This document shows positions 1 to 6,148 of a stretch of DNA of 6,873 nt, piece after piece. The translations under genes were made by a program, and so were the position numbers. This DNA is from an uncultured Rhodocyclaceae bacterium. GTDB lineage: Bacteria; Pseudomonadota; Gammaproteobacteria; Burkholderiales; Rhodocyclaceae. A model generated the notes under the pieces. The model was not told where the DNA came from, did no database searches, and was given only the letters and a program-made list of their open reading frames with translations. Every line of letters begins with the position of its first letter. Positions within the stretch are counted from its first letter, which is position 1. Location of the stretch: assembly GCA_937892345.1 (NCBI GenBank), contig CALAGF010000138.1:1-6873 (forward strand). Reading direction: 5' to 3'.

Positions 1-108
1 TCCAGTGTTGCCTTGGATACAGTGTTTCCAAAGACAGATAGAGAATCTCAATGGCGAGGATCGGTAGCACTCGACTCCATGATGCGCATCGTGGCTCGAC
101 ACAAAAAC
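1..108. other. Upstream edge, no assignable gene
   Basis: I see no complete gene here. Frame 1 is open from the window edge into the first acetyltransferase, so that protein could in principle begin outside the window. The in-frame start candidates are a TTG at 13, ATGs at 79 and 82, and the ATG at 109. Frame 2 ends at a TAG at 65-67 and frame 3 at a TAG at 39-41, so either could be the tail of an unseen upstream gene, but neither short peptide is recognisable. No convincing promoter or strong ribosome binding site was found. Confidence 0.4.
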
Positions 109-598
109 ATGTTTATCAATATCCGCGAATTTGACCCTGCCGATGCGTTGACCGTAAATGCCTTGGGATTGAAGGCATTCGAACAATTTCAGAACGCTTA
201 CAACGATTGGCCAGCCTTTAAAGAAAAAATTGCCGAGATGTCATTGTTGGCCGGCGTCGGGGAGTTGCTTGTTGCCGAAATTGATAAGCGGATTGTTGGG
301 GCAGTGGTTTACATCGGACCGGGGATGCCTAAGTCTGATTTTTTTTCGACCCGAATGGCCAATCATGAGAATGCTGGTTGTGTCGCCCGATGCTCGTGGC
401 CAAGGCCTTGGACGGGCATTGGCTGAGGAATGTCTGCGGCGGGCCAAGCGGGACAAAGCACAGGTTTTTGCATTGCACACTAGCGAAATCATGCGAGTCG
501 CTTTGCCTATGTATCTACGGATGGGTTTTCAAAAGGTGTTTCAGGCACCTTCTATTGATGGAGTGGAATACGGTGTCTATCTCAAGAAAATCGATTGA
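109..598 (+). pseudogene. GNAT N-acetyltransferase, frameshifted at a T8 tract
   Basis: This is a GNAT-superfamily acetyltransferase, which would move an acetyl or acyl group from acyl-CoA to an amine in the cytoplasm; the acceptor is unknown. The N-terminal half lies in frame 1 (starting FINIREFDPADA, through GELLVAEIDKRIVGAVVYIG). The C-terminal half lies in frame 2 (MRMLVVSPDARGQGLGRAL to the stop). They join cleanly if one T is removed from the eight T's at 339-346. The repaired protein is 162 residues from the ATG at 109, a normal GNAT size, with the acetyl-CoA pyrophosphate loop RGQGLG at about 96-101 and a late MYLRMGF (motif B) near 134-140. The start at 109 is chosen because the fold begins immediately after it; starts at 79, 82 or 13 add residues unlike the family and none has a good ribosome binding site. 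As written, frame 1 ends at 426 and loses the CoA loop. The split may be a true mutation, a sequencing error in the homopolymer, or a site rescued by RNA polymerase slippage. Confidence 0.8.
339..346 (+). other. T8 homopolymer at the GNAT frameshift point
   Basis: Eight consecutive T's sit exactly where the acetyltransferase changes from frame 1 to frame 2. Seven T's would give an uninterrupted gene. A -1 ribosomal slip would lead into frame 3 and a TGA at 366-368, so only a +1 change (equivalently one U lost or two gained in the mRNA) restores the protein. A tract of this length is within the range at which transcriptional slippage and slipped-strand replication are known to occur. Confidence 0.8.
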
Positions 599-602
599 CG
601 AA

Positions 603-1070
603 ATGACAGTCACCCAAGTCTCAGCGGAGGATGCAGGCGAGGTGGCCGTCATGGCTGGCGAACTGCTGGCAGAAATCATGAGTGCGATTGGCATTCAGGC
701 ATTTAATTTTGATTTGGCCGAGACGTCCAAGCGGCTGGAAGATTTTCTGCGACAGGAAAAGTATTTTGTCTTTATGGCTCGCGCTGCCGATGGCAGGGCC
801 ATTGGATTTATCGCGCTCTACGAAAGCTATGCGCTGTATGCAGAAGGGACGTTTGGAACCATCCCTGAGCTCTATGTCCGCCCAAGCTGTCGCAAGCAGA
901 GGGTGGGATATGAATTGGTGTCCGCCGCAAAATCATTTGCGCATTCGCGGGGCTGGAAGCGGCTGGAAGTGACGACGCCGCCTTTGCCGGAGTTTGATCG
1001 GACCCAGGCCTTTTATGAGCGTGAGGGATTTGCGATCAGCGGTGGTCGCAAGCTGAAAATTTCTTTCTAA
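603..1070 (+). CDS. GNAT family N-acetyltransferase
   Basis: This intact 155-residue protein is a second GNAT acetyltransferase, predicted to be a cytoplasmic acyl-CoA-dependent N-acetyltransferase with unknown acceptor. The order of elements is typical: a helical N-terminus (about 8-55), a central strand YFVFMARAADGRAIGFIALY (54-73), motif A at IPELYVRPSCRKQRVGYEL (87-105), and a late FYEREGF (138-144) that matches motif B. The CoA loop reads Q99-R-V-G102-Y-E104, so the last small residue of the usual Q/R-x-x-G-x-G/A pattern is Glu; this may weaken CoA binding or mark a divergent subfamily. The ATG at 603 is chosen because the fold starts just after it and the upstream in-frame extension from 378 only overlaps the first GNAT in another frame. 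It lies 4 bases after the first GNAT stop, with only a weak purine-rich stretch upstream, so it is probably translationally coupled to that gene. Confidence 0.85.
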   Translation: MTVTQVSAEDAGEVAVMAGELLAEIMSAIGIQAFNFDLAETSKRLEDFLRQEKYFVFMARAADGRAIGFIALYESYALYAEGTFGTIPELYVRPSCRKQRVGYELVSAAKSFAHSRGWKRLEVTTPPLPEFDRTQAFYEREGFAISGGRKLKISF

Positions 1071-1121
1071 ACGGCTGAGCACCAATGATGGGCATCTTGA
1101 TATCGCAGCACCTTCCACCGC

Positions 1122-1126
1122 AGGAG
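1122..1126 (+). promoter_or_regulatory. Ribosome binding site (AGGAG) of the DUF1330 gene
   Basis: AGGAG ends 6 bases before the ATG at 1133. It decides the start in favour of 1133 over the ATGs at 1085 and 1088, which have no such site and would add 15 or 16 residues not typical of the family. Confidence 0.8.
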
Positions 1127-1132
1127 AACAAA

Positions 1133-1438
1133 ATGCAGAAGGGGTACTGGATTGTTCGTATCGATGTTACTGACCAAGAGCAATTCAAAGCATACGCAGC
1201 CGCTAACGCCAAGGCACTCGAGAAGTATGGCGCTCGCTTCTTGGCGCGGGCGGGTCAGTTTCAGGTTCCAGAAGGGACAACCAGAGCGCGCAACACTATC
1301 GTTGAGTTTCCCTCGTATCAGGCCGCTCGCGATTGCTGGCACTCACCAGAATATCAAGCAGCTCTCAAGCTGCGACTGCCTGCATCAACAATTGATCTCG
1401 TCATTGTCGAGGGCTGTGACGGCTCGCAGCCGTCCTGA
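1133..1438 (+). CDS. DUF1330 family protein
   Basis: This is a 101-residue protein of the DUF1330 family, whose members are small cytoplasmic proteins of about 95-100 residues with a dimeric alpha+beta-barrel (ferredoxin-like) fold; their biochemical role is generally unknown. The family pattern is clear: GYWIVRIDVTDQEQFKAY near the start, then EKYGARFLARAG, then NTIVEFPSYQAARDCWHSPEY in the middle (about 63-83), and a C-terminal IDLVIVEG strand. The family's usual 'flvRGG...vlEG' section appears as FLARAGQFQVPEG. A strong AGGAG site precedes the start. It sits 62 bases after the second GNAT and 139 bases before the alpha/beta hydrolase. A perfect hairpin covers its last codons. Proteins of this fold often bind small hydrophobic or aromatic ligands, but a link to the neighbours' substrate is only inference. 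Confidence 0.88.
   Translation: MQKGYWIVRIDVTDQEQFKAYAAANAKALEKYGARFLARAGQFQVPEGTTRARNTIVEFPSYQAARDCWHSPEYQAALKLRLPASTIDLVIVEGCDGSQPS
1418..1434 (+). other. Perfect 7-bp hairpin at the end of the DUF1330 gene
   Basis: GACGGCT and AGCCGTC pair perfectly around a 3-base loop (CGC). The hairpin ends one base before the TGA stop at 1436-1438. No T-run follows, so it is not a standard intrinsic terminator. It could slow RNA decay from the 3' side, help a Rho-dependent end, or be chance in coding sequence. Confidence 0.45.
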
Positions 1439-1577
1439 AGCTGATGGAGAATTTATACGTCAAATGTACGTGGTGGATTGTCCCACGTTGTCAGCATGAC
1501 TGAGTGGGCGTAGATGGATCGATTCTCTTGTTAACCCGGCACGGCAGATCATCGCGCTTGTCTCTTTTTCTCAACTC
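1439..1577. other. Intergenic region with an imperfect hairpin (1468-1488)
   Basis: No gene is supported here. ACGTG (1468-1472) and CACGT (1484-1488) pair, followed after a two-base bulge by GGA (1475-1477) with TCC (1481-1483) around a TTG loop. No T-tract follows it. I found no convincing sigma-70 promoter for the downstream hydrolase: a TTGTTA at 1528-1533 has no matching -10 element. Confidence 0.35.
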
Positions 1578-2645
1578 ATGCCAAAAACCGTAACCCAAGG
1601 CCGCTTTACCCATCGACTGCGCGGAGTGACGAATCTGCTGACGACGACTTTTCTGGTTTTGGGACGACGGGCCATTGGTAAGCCTCTGGTCAAGGAGTGG
1701 CCCGCTATCTTTGAGATGGCAACTCTGTTCTGGCGCAAGCAATTCAACCATGCCTTTGTGTTGAAAAACATTGCCGAGGGGCGTGCCTACTTCGATAGCG
1801 TCTGTTCGTTGCCTGATGTGATGCCTGAGGTGGATGTTGTTCCATCGGGCGCAAATCAACCCGCGGGCGATTGGTTCATTCCCAGGAAAAGCAGCAGTGA
1901 CATCACGATGCTGTATTTCCATGGGGGTGGCTACAGCTTCTATGCCAAGGTCTCTCGTCTGTTTATTGCGTTGCTGGCCGAATGGCTGGGTATTCGGATT
2001 TTTGCACCTGACTATCGTTTGAGCCCTGAGCATCCGCATCCGGCGCAACTCGAAGACGGCTTGGCGGCTTACCGTTTTCTTCTGGATCAGGGCATACCAC
2101 CGAATAAGCTGGTGATCTGCGGGGATTCTGCCGGGGGGCATCTGGTGTTGATGACACTCGTCGGAGCGCGTGATGCGGGTTTTCGACAACCAGCACTTGC
2201 GGTTGCCCTGAGTCCGTGGACTGATACGGGCTTTCGCGGGGTTAGCCAATTCGGTAATGACGTCTATGACATGGTGCAGGGCTACATGACCATTCAGTTC
2301 TCCAAGTGGCTTAAGGGGGATCAGCCGCTAAGTGACCAAGAGGTTTCGCCGATCTATCAGAACCTGCAGGGCTTGGCACCGATTTATCTGCAGGCGGGAG
2401 GCAAGGAAATTCTGGTCGACATGATTCGGGATTTTGCGCGCGAGGTGAAGGGGCAGGGTGGTGCGGTACGACTGGATGTGTGGGAACACATGACTCATGA
2501 GTTTCACGCTTACGGTGATTTGATCCCTGAAAGCCGGCAAGCCCTGAATCTGATCAAGCAGACGATCGATTGTGCGGTCGACGCGAAAACGAAGGGCAAT
2601 TTGCCGCGACTGCCGCAGACGGAAATTGACTGTTTGGGTCTCTGA
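1578..2645 (+). CDS. Alpha/beta hydrolase, hormone-sensitive-lipase type (esterase)
   Basis: This 355-residue protein is a carboxylesterase/lipase-like alpha/beta hydrolase of the HSL (bacterial family IV, alpha/beta hydrolase fold-3) group, expected to cleave esters of short to medium acids in the cytoplasm. The oxyanion-hole motif FHGGGY is at 114-119. It is followed by the family block APDYRLSPEHPHPAQLEDG at 143-161, the nucleophile elbow GDSAGG (Ser184), the acid Asp281 after EILV, and the catalytic His307 in THEFH. All triad positions are present, so it should be active. No signal peptide is evident. The first ~60 residues resemble the cap region of this family. The ATG at 1578 is the first usable start in frame after a stop at 1497-1499, but it lacks a good ribosome binding site. 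Its TGA overlaps the next ATG as TGATG. It is about 30-40 residues longer than many family members, in part because of a polar C-terminal tail after the His. The substrate is unknown. Confidence 0.9.
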   Translation: MPKTVTQGRFTHRLRGVTNLLTTTFLVLGRRAIGKPLVKEWPAIFEMATLFWRKQFNHAFVLKNIAEGRAYFDSVCSLPDVMPEVDVVPSGANQPAGDWFIPRKSSSDITMLYFHGGGYSFYAKVSRLFIALLAEWLGIRIFAPDYRLSPEHPHPAQLEDGLAAYRFLLDQGIPPNKLVICGDSAGGHLVLMTLVGARDAGFRQPALAVALSPWTDTGFRGVSQFGNDVYDMVQGYMTIQFSKWLKGDQPLSDQEVSPIYQNLQGLAPIYLQAGGKEILVDMIRDFAREVKGQGGAVRLDVWEHMTHEFHAYGDLIPESRQALNLIKQTIDCAVDAKTKGNLPRLPQTEIDCLGL

Positions 2646-2851
2646 TGCGCGATTCAACATTGGAGGGGCGGTTCGAGACACTGAGGAGCATGGGCAAACA
2701 TCTGCTCGACTTGTTTCCACGAGCGCAATTACACGTTATTGCTGGAGGTGATCATGATTTGGTCGAGGTTTATGCTCAGAGACTGGCAGCAATCATTGAT
2801 GCTCATTTAGCCAGTAGAGTCAGATATCTGCAAGACTTCGGAATACTCAGC
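2645..2851 (+). pseudogene. C-terminal remnant of a second alpha/beta hydrolase, open into the lipoprotein gene
   Basis: These 69 codons begin at an ATG that shares a base with the previous stop (TGATG) and continue without a stop into the lipoprotein gene. Residues 17-55 (GKHLLDLFPRAQLHVIAGG, then DHDLVEVYAQ and AAIIDAHL) look like the end of an alpha/beta hydrolase of the peptidase-S33/thioesterase kind: a last strand, a catalytic-His-like H37 in GGDHDL, and a final helix. The nucleophile and acid parts are absent, and the preceding HSL-type gene already has its own complete triad, so this is a tail from a different hydrolase. If translated from 2645, the downstream signal peptide would be buried 69 residues inside a 663-residue protein. 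The likeliest reading is a remnant left by a deletion. A small standalone peptide or a true fusion cannot be ruled out. Confidence 0.6.
2840..2843 (+). promoter_or_regulatory. Weak ribosome binding site (GGAA) of the lipoprotein gene
   Basis: GGAA ends 8 bases before the ATG at 2852. It supports this internal start, which places the lipoprotein signal peptide at the N-terminus, over the upstream in-frame ATG at 2645. Confidence 0.45.
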
Positions 2852-4636
2852 ATGCTTAAATCGTTTCTTTCTTTGTTGTTCATCATCAGCCTCGCCGGGT
2901 GCCATACCGCGCCATCACGTCCTACATCGATTGGCCGTGGAGATGGTCAGGTGGTAGAGAATTACATCGCGCAAAAGATTGAGTATGAGATGGCGCGGAC
3001 GCACATTCCCGGGTTGAGCATTGCGCTGGTCGATAATCAGAAAGTTGTCTGGGCCAAAGGATTTGGCTTGGCCAACCGGGAAAAGGGGATCCCGGCAACG
3101 GCGCAGACCTTGTATCGGGTAGGGTCGATTTCAAAATTGCTAACGGTTGTTGCGGCGTTGCAACTGGTCGAGGCGGGCAAGCTCGATCTTGATCAGCCGA
3201 TTCAGCACTGGCTGCCTGAGTTATCGCTCCGTGCGCCCGATGGCTCTTTGGCAAAAATTAGCATTCGCCAGTTGATGAGCCATCATGCTGGTTTGGCACG
3301 TGACCGGATTAAGGGATCGACTGATCCAGAGGGGCCAGCTTTTTCTGCGCTGGTTGATGCAATGGCGGGAGAAGAACTTCCATTTCAGCCAGGAGAACTC
3401 TTCTCCTATTCCAATTTGGGGATAACGCTGCTCGGCGAAATCGTTCAACGGGTAAGTGGCAAGCCTTTCCCGCTGCAGCTTGAAGAATCCGTTTTGAAAC
3501 CCTTGGGCATGGGGTCGGCAGCTTTTGCTTCCGGCGTGCTGGACAATCCGTGGATGGCTGCCGGGTATGAGCAAAATAAACCGGCACATGAACGCTTCTT
3601 GCGAGATATCCCGGCAGGCGGGATGACGGCGAGCGTGCTTGATCTGGCACGTTTCCTGAGCATGACCTTTGCAGAGGGGAAGAGTGGGGGCCTAAATATT
3701 CTGCAGCCAGCCAGTGTGGCCGAAATGCTCCGTCCGCAAAACATTGATGTACCACTTGATTTGAACTTTCATGTTGGCTTGGGGTGGATGCTGAGTTCGC
3801 TGGGGAGTCAGCCGATACCGCACGCCGGCCGGATCGCACATCATGCCGGAGCAACACACTTGTTTCGCAGCCAGATTTATGTGTCGCCCGAGCATAAATT
3901 AGGGGTTGTCGTGCTGGCTAATTCGAGTGAAGCGACTCAGGTTGTGGATAGCATCGCCCGAGAAACGCTGGCCTTGGCATTGGAGGAGAGGGCGGCTGGT
4001 GTCTTGCGGTCAACGTCCGCTGCAGAGCAAAAAATTGAGGCCATCCCTGTTGATCTGGCGCGTCTCCCCGGTCTCTATACAACCATTGCCGGCGCGCTGA
4101 GGATAACCCCCAAAAATGATGCGCTTCAGGCTGAGTTGAATGGCAGAAAATTCAAGCTTCTGCCTAGAGCGGATGGTCTGTTGGGATTGTCCTACTCACT
4201 ATTGGGACTAATTGATATTGATCTGGGGCCATTGCTCAGGATCGGTTTCAGCCGGCGGGTGGTGAGTGGTCGCGAAGTCCTCATTGCCCGGGATGCTGAT
4301 CAGGAAATGCTGATTGGTGAGCGCCTGCCAGCACCTCCACCGGCCGGGGCTTGGCTGCAGCGACTAGGGGATTATCGGATTATTAATCTGGCGGGGGATT
4401 GGGCGTTTGCCAAACGCATCCGCCTTCTGAAGCAAGATGGCTACCTGTTTGTTGAAATGACTTTTACCGAGCCGGGAGGGCAGTCGATTCGTGTTGCGCT
4501 ACAGCCGCTGTCTGATGACGAGGCGCGTCTGACAGGGCCACTAGCAGATCGGGGGGAGCGACTCAAAGTTACACGGGCCGGTGACAGGGAAACGCTCTGG
4601 ATTTCGGGTTATCAATTACAGCGACTGATGGATTGA
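2852..4636 (+). CDS. Lipoprotein serine hydrolase (beta-lactamase/class C esterase family)
   Basis: The 594-residue product starts with a lipoprotein signal (MLKSFLSLLFIISLAGC, lipobox Cys17). The residue after the Cys is His, not Asp, which in Gram-negatives favours the outer membrane, so the enzyme probably faces the periplasm. Residues about 30-380 form a serine beta-lactamase-type domain (Pfam Beta-lactamase, as in class C enzymes, DD-peptidases and EstB-like esterases). It has the nucleophile motif S92-I-S-K95 in YRVGSISKLL, the YxN motif Y186-S-N188, and H331-A-G333 in place of the KTG motif. HxG in the third motif is common in esterase-like members, so an esterase or peptidase role is more likely than antibiotic resistance. 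Residues ~400-594 hold two beta-rich segments of lipocalin/DUF3471-like appearance (LPGLYTTIAG... and LGDYRIINLAGDW...). The start at 2852 is chosen because it begins the signal peptide and has a GGAA site. The upstream open frame from 2645 is treated separately. Its substrate is unknown. Confidence 0.85.
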   Translation: MLKSFLSLLFIISLAGCHTAPSRPTSIGRGDGQVVENYIAQKIEYEMARTHIPGLSIALVDNQKVVWAKGFGLANREKGIPATAQTLYRVGSISKLLTVVAALQLVEAGKLDLDQPIQHWLPELSLRAPDGSLAKISIRQLMSHHAGLARDRIKGSTDPEGPAFSALVDAMAGEELPFQPGELFSYSNLGITLLGEIVQRVSGKPFPLQLEESVLKPLGMGSAAFASGVLDNPWMAAGYEQNKPAHERFLRDIPAGGMTASVLDLARFLSMTFAEGKSGGLNILQPASVAEMLRPQNIDVPLDLNFHVGLGWMLSSLGSQPIPHAGRIAHHAGATHLFRSQIYVSPEHKLGVVVLANSSEATQVVDSIARETLALALEERAAGVLRSTSAAEQKIEAIPVDLARLPGLYTTIAGALRITPKNDALQAELNGRKFKLLPRADGLLGLSYSLLGLIDIDLGPLLRIGFSRRVVSGREVLIARDADQEMLIGERLPAPPPAGAWLQRLGDYRIINLAGDWAFAKRIRLLKQDGYLFVEMTFTEPGGQSIRVALQPLSDDEARLTGPLADRGERLKVTRAGDRETLWISGYQLQRLMD

Positions 4637-4797
4637 AGTTTCTGGCACGGTTTTTAGGTGGCGTGCCGACTGATGCGGCGAAATTGGCATCGTTGTCAGT
4701 TCAGGCGACACTGGAGACGGTGGCAACAACGCCAATGATATACGTGAGGTTTCCGGCTGCGTTGAATGGCTTGTTCGCAGCCAAGGAAGTATTTTAA
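4585..4797 (+). other. Coding-like short open frame without a good start
   Basis: In frame 1, a stretch opens after a TGA at 4582-4584, overlaps the last 52 bases of the lipoprotein gene, and ends with TAA at 4795-4797. From a possible TTG at 4633 it gives 54 residues (LKFLARFLGGVPTDAAKL, later TPMIYVRFPAALNGLF). The amino-acid make-up and G/C-rich third positions look like coding sequence, but there is no ATG or GTG start and no ribosome binding site, and I do not recognise the peptide. It may be a remnant of the C-terminal part of a lost gene, or chance. Confidence 0.25.
4644..4667 (+). other. Inverted repeat after the lipoprotein gene
   Basis: GGCACG (4644-4649) and CGTGCC (4662-4667) pair around a 12-base loop, 7 bases after the lipoprotein stop. 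There is no T-run after it, so it is at best a weak or Rho-assisted end of transcription. The rest of the gap up to 4892 shows nothing certain beyond the short open frame. A TTGACG at 4807-4812 has no acceptable -10 partner. Confidence 0.3.
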
Positions 4798-4878
4798 GAA
4801 CGTAATTTGACGCAGTCCTGGAAAAACTATCCGTCATGTCCGCGTGTTACCAGGCAGTTATTCAGCCTGCCTCTTAAT

Positions 4879-4882
4879 GGAG
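4879..4882 (+). promoter_or_regulatory. Ribosome binding site (GGAG) of the glycosyltransferase
   Basis: GGAG ends 10 bases before the ATG at 4893. It lies only one base before an alternative in-frame TTG at 4884, too close to serve it, so the start is taken as 4893. Confidence 0.65.
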
Positions 4883-4892
4883 CTTGAACGCA

Positions 4893-6137
4893 ATGCGCGC
4901 ACTACTCGCCGCCGTCGGTAGCCACGGCGATATCCTTCCCATGATTGCCATCGGCCGCGAGCTGCTTGCCCAAGGGCATGAAGTAATTTTCTTTGCCAAC
5001 CCGGTATTTTCGGCATATGCGCTTGAAGCGGGTATGTCCTTCGTGCCGATCAGCAATGCTGATGCCTATTCAGCGTTGCTGGGTGATTTGGTTGAGGACA
5101 AGCCTGATCAGGCGTTTGAGCGTGTGGCAAATGAATCTGCCGTCTTGAATCGCGTTTTTTATCCCGCCATGCGAGCACAGGTTCTGCCAGGCCAAACCAT
5201 CGCCGTTGGCGGCTCTTTGCTCTTCGCACCACGCCTTCTCAAGGAAACAGAGGGTGTTCCGTGTGTCACGATTCATCTGGCTCCTTCGGTAATCCGCTCC
5301 AATGAGCAGCCGGCGCGCCTGATGCCAAAGTGGATTGTGACAAGCACCCCCTCCTGGATCAAATCCTTGGCGTGGTGGATTGCCGACCGGCGTTACGATG
5401 CTTGGTTGACCAAGCCACTGAATCAGCAACGAAAGGAGCTTGGCCTGCTGCCCGTTAGACGAATATTTCAATCCTGGATTCACGGCGCAGATTGTGTGAT
5501 CGGCATGTTTCCGGATTGGTTTGCCCAGCCACAATCGGATTGGCCGGCGCATCTTCATCTATCAGGGTTTCCGCTGTATGACCACGGTCAGGTCGATCAT
5601 ATTTCGCCGGGTCTGGCAGCATTTTTGCACGCAGGCGCAGCGCCTGTCGGCATTTCAGCCGGGACCGCGACGGCGCGTTCCGGAGAGTTTTTTCGGACGT
5701 CCATTGCTGCGTGCCAAGCGGCCGGGCTGCGCGGTGTATTGCTCTCTCCGTATTCCGAGCATATTCCCTCAGCGTTGCCCGAGGGCTTTTTCCACGCAAC
5801 CTACGCACCTTATCGTCAATTGCTCCCTCGCCTGAGTGTGTTTATTCATCACGGTGGGATTGGCTCGACCAGCCAGGCTTTGTTGGCTGGTGTGCCGCAA
5901 CTGATACGACCGGTGGCTTACGATCAGTTTGATAATTCTGCTCGTACGGTCAACCTTGGTGTAGGCAAGGAAATTCTGGTGAAGGACTACACGGTTGCGC
6001 ACGTGGCAAATACCTTGCGGATGCTGGTAGATGATGGAGAGATGCGCGATCATTGTCGGCAAGTGTCGCGTCATTTCGATGGGAGCCATTCGGCAGCGGA
6101 TGCGGCCAAGGCAATTGAAACGACTTTTCTTGACTGA
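4893..6137 (+). CDS. GT1-family glycosyltransferase (RhlB/UGT-like)
   Basis: This 414-residue enzyme is a GT-B fold glycosyltransferase of family GT1, which moves a sugar from a nucleotide donor to a lipid or small-molecule acceptor. The N-terminal acceptor domain opens with a Rossmann strand and the family motif GSHGDILPMIAIGRELLAQGH (9-29), followed by HEVIFFANPVFSAYALEAGM. The C-terminal donor domain has ISAGTAT (254-260), VFIHHGGIGSTSQALLAGVP (317-336), the HxGGxGS nucleotide-sugar signature, and DQFDN (344-348), whose Asp-Gln normally contacts the sugar. Length and the GFPLYD stretch (225-230) resemble RhlB-type rhamnosyltransferases that make glycolipids. This is a family resemblance, and the donor sugar is not readable. 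No transmembrane helix is obvious; the enzyme is probably cytoplasmic or loosely on the inner membrane. It heads the tight unit with the DapB-like gene, 11 bases downstream. Start is set by the GGAG site and by the Rossmann strand beginning at once. Confidence 0.9.
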   Translation: MRALLAAVGSHGDILPMIAIGRELLAQGHEVIFFANPVFSAYALEAGMSFVPISNADAYSALLGDLVEDKPDQAFERVANESAVLNRVFYPAMRAQVLPGQTIAVGGSLLFAPRLLKETEGVPCVTIHLAPSVIRSNEQPARLMPKWIVTSTPSWIKSLAWWIADRRYDAWLTKPLNQQRKELGLLPVRRIFQSWIHGADCVIGMFPDWFAQPQSDWPAHLHLSGFPLYDHGQVDHISPGLAAFLHAGAAPVGISAGTATARSGEFFRTSIAACQAAGLRGVLLSPYSEHIPSALPEGFFHATYAPYRQLLPRLSVFIHHGGIGSTSQALLAGVPQLIRPVAYDQFDNSARTVNLGVGKEILVKDYTVAHVANTLRMLVDDGEMRDHCRQVSRHFDGSHSAADAAKAIETTFLD

Positions 6138-6141
6138 GGGG
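6136..6141 (+). promoter_or_regulatory. Strong ribosome binding site (GAGGGG) for a TTG start
   Basis: GAGGGG overlaps the last two bases of the glycosyltransferase TGA (6135-6137) and ends 7 bases before the TTG at 6149. The overlap couples the two genes, and the strength of the site makes the unusual TTG start credible. The Rossmann strand begins immediately after it, and no ATG or GTG lies nearby in frame. Confidence 0.75.
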
Positions 6142-6148
6142 TAAGTCA

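Noticed and set aside
13..102. Two SVALD segments in frame 1 near the left edge as a repeat
   Set aside because: The codons differ and the match is only five residues, in a region probably not translated.
230..598. Separate gene in frame 2 starting at 230
   Set aside because: Residues before about 344 do not resemble any GNAT; the recognisable part only begins after the T8 run, so it is the second half of the frameshifted gene.
378..602. Longer start for the second GNAT at 378
   Set aside because: This part overlaps the coding frame of the first GNAT and its translation (Cys-rich) does not look like a GNAT N-terminus.
1491..2249. 252-residue open frame on the minus strand
   Set aside because: It lies antisense to the catalytically complete alpha/beta hydrolase; its product has no recognisable domain and is rich in Arg, Gln and His, as expected for a shadow frame.
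3309..3857. 182-residue open frame on the minus strand
   Set aside because: Antisense to the conserved beta-lactamase-type domain; low-complexity Ser/Arg/Pro-rich product without motifs.
2852..4636. Antibiotic-resistance beta-lactamase
   Set aside because: The SxxK and YxN motifs are shared by esterases and peptidases, the third motif is HAG not KTG, and the large C-terminal extension is not found in class C beta-lactamases.
4807..4839. Sigma-70 promoter with TTGACG at 4807-4812
   Set aside because: No sequence near TATAAT lies at 16-18 bases; candidates such as TATCCG are too poor or wrongly spaced.
5070..5558. 162-residue open frame on the minus strand
   Set aside because: Antisense to the glycosyltransferase acceptor domain; no family features.
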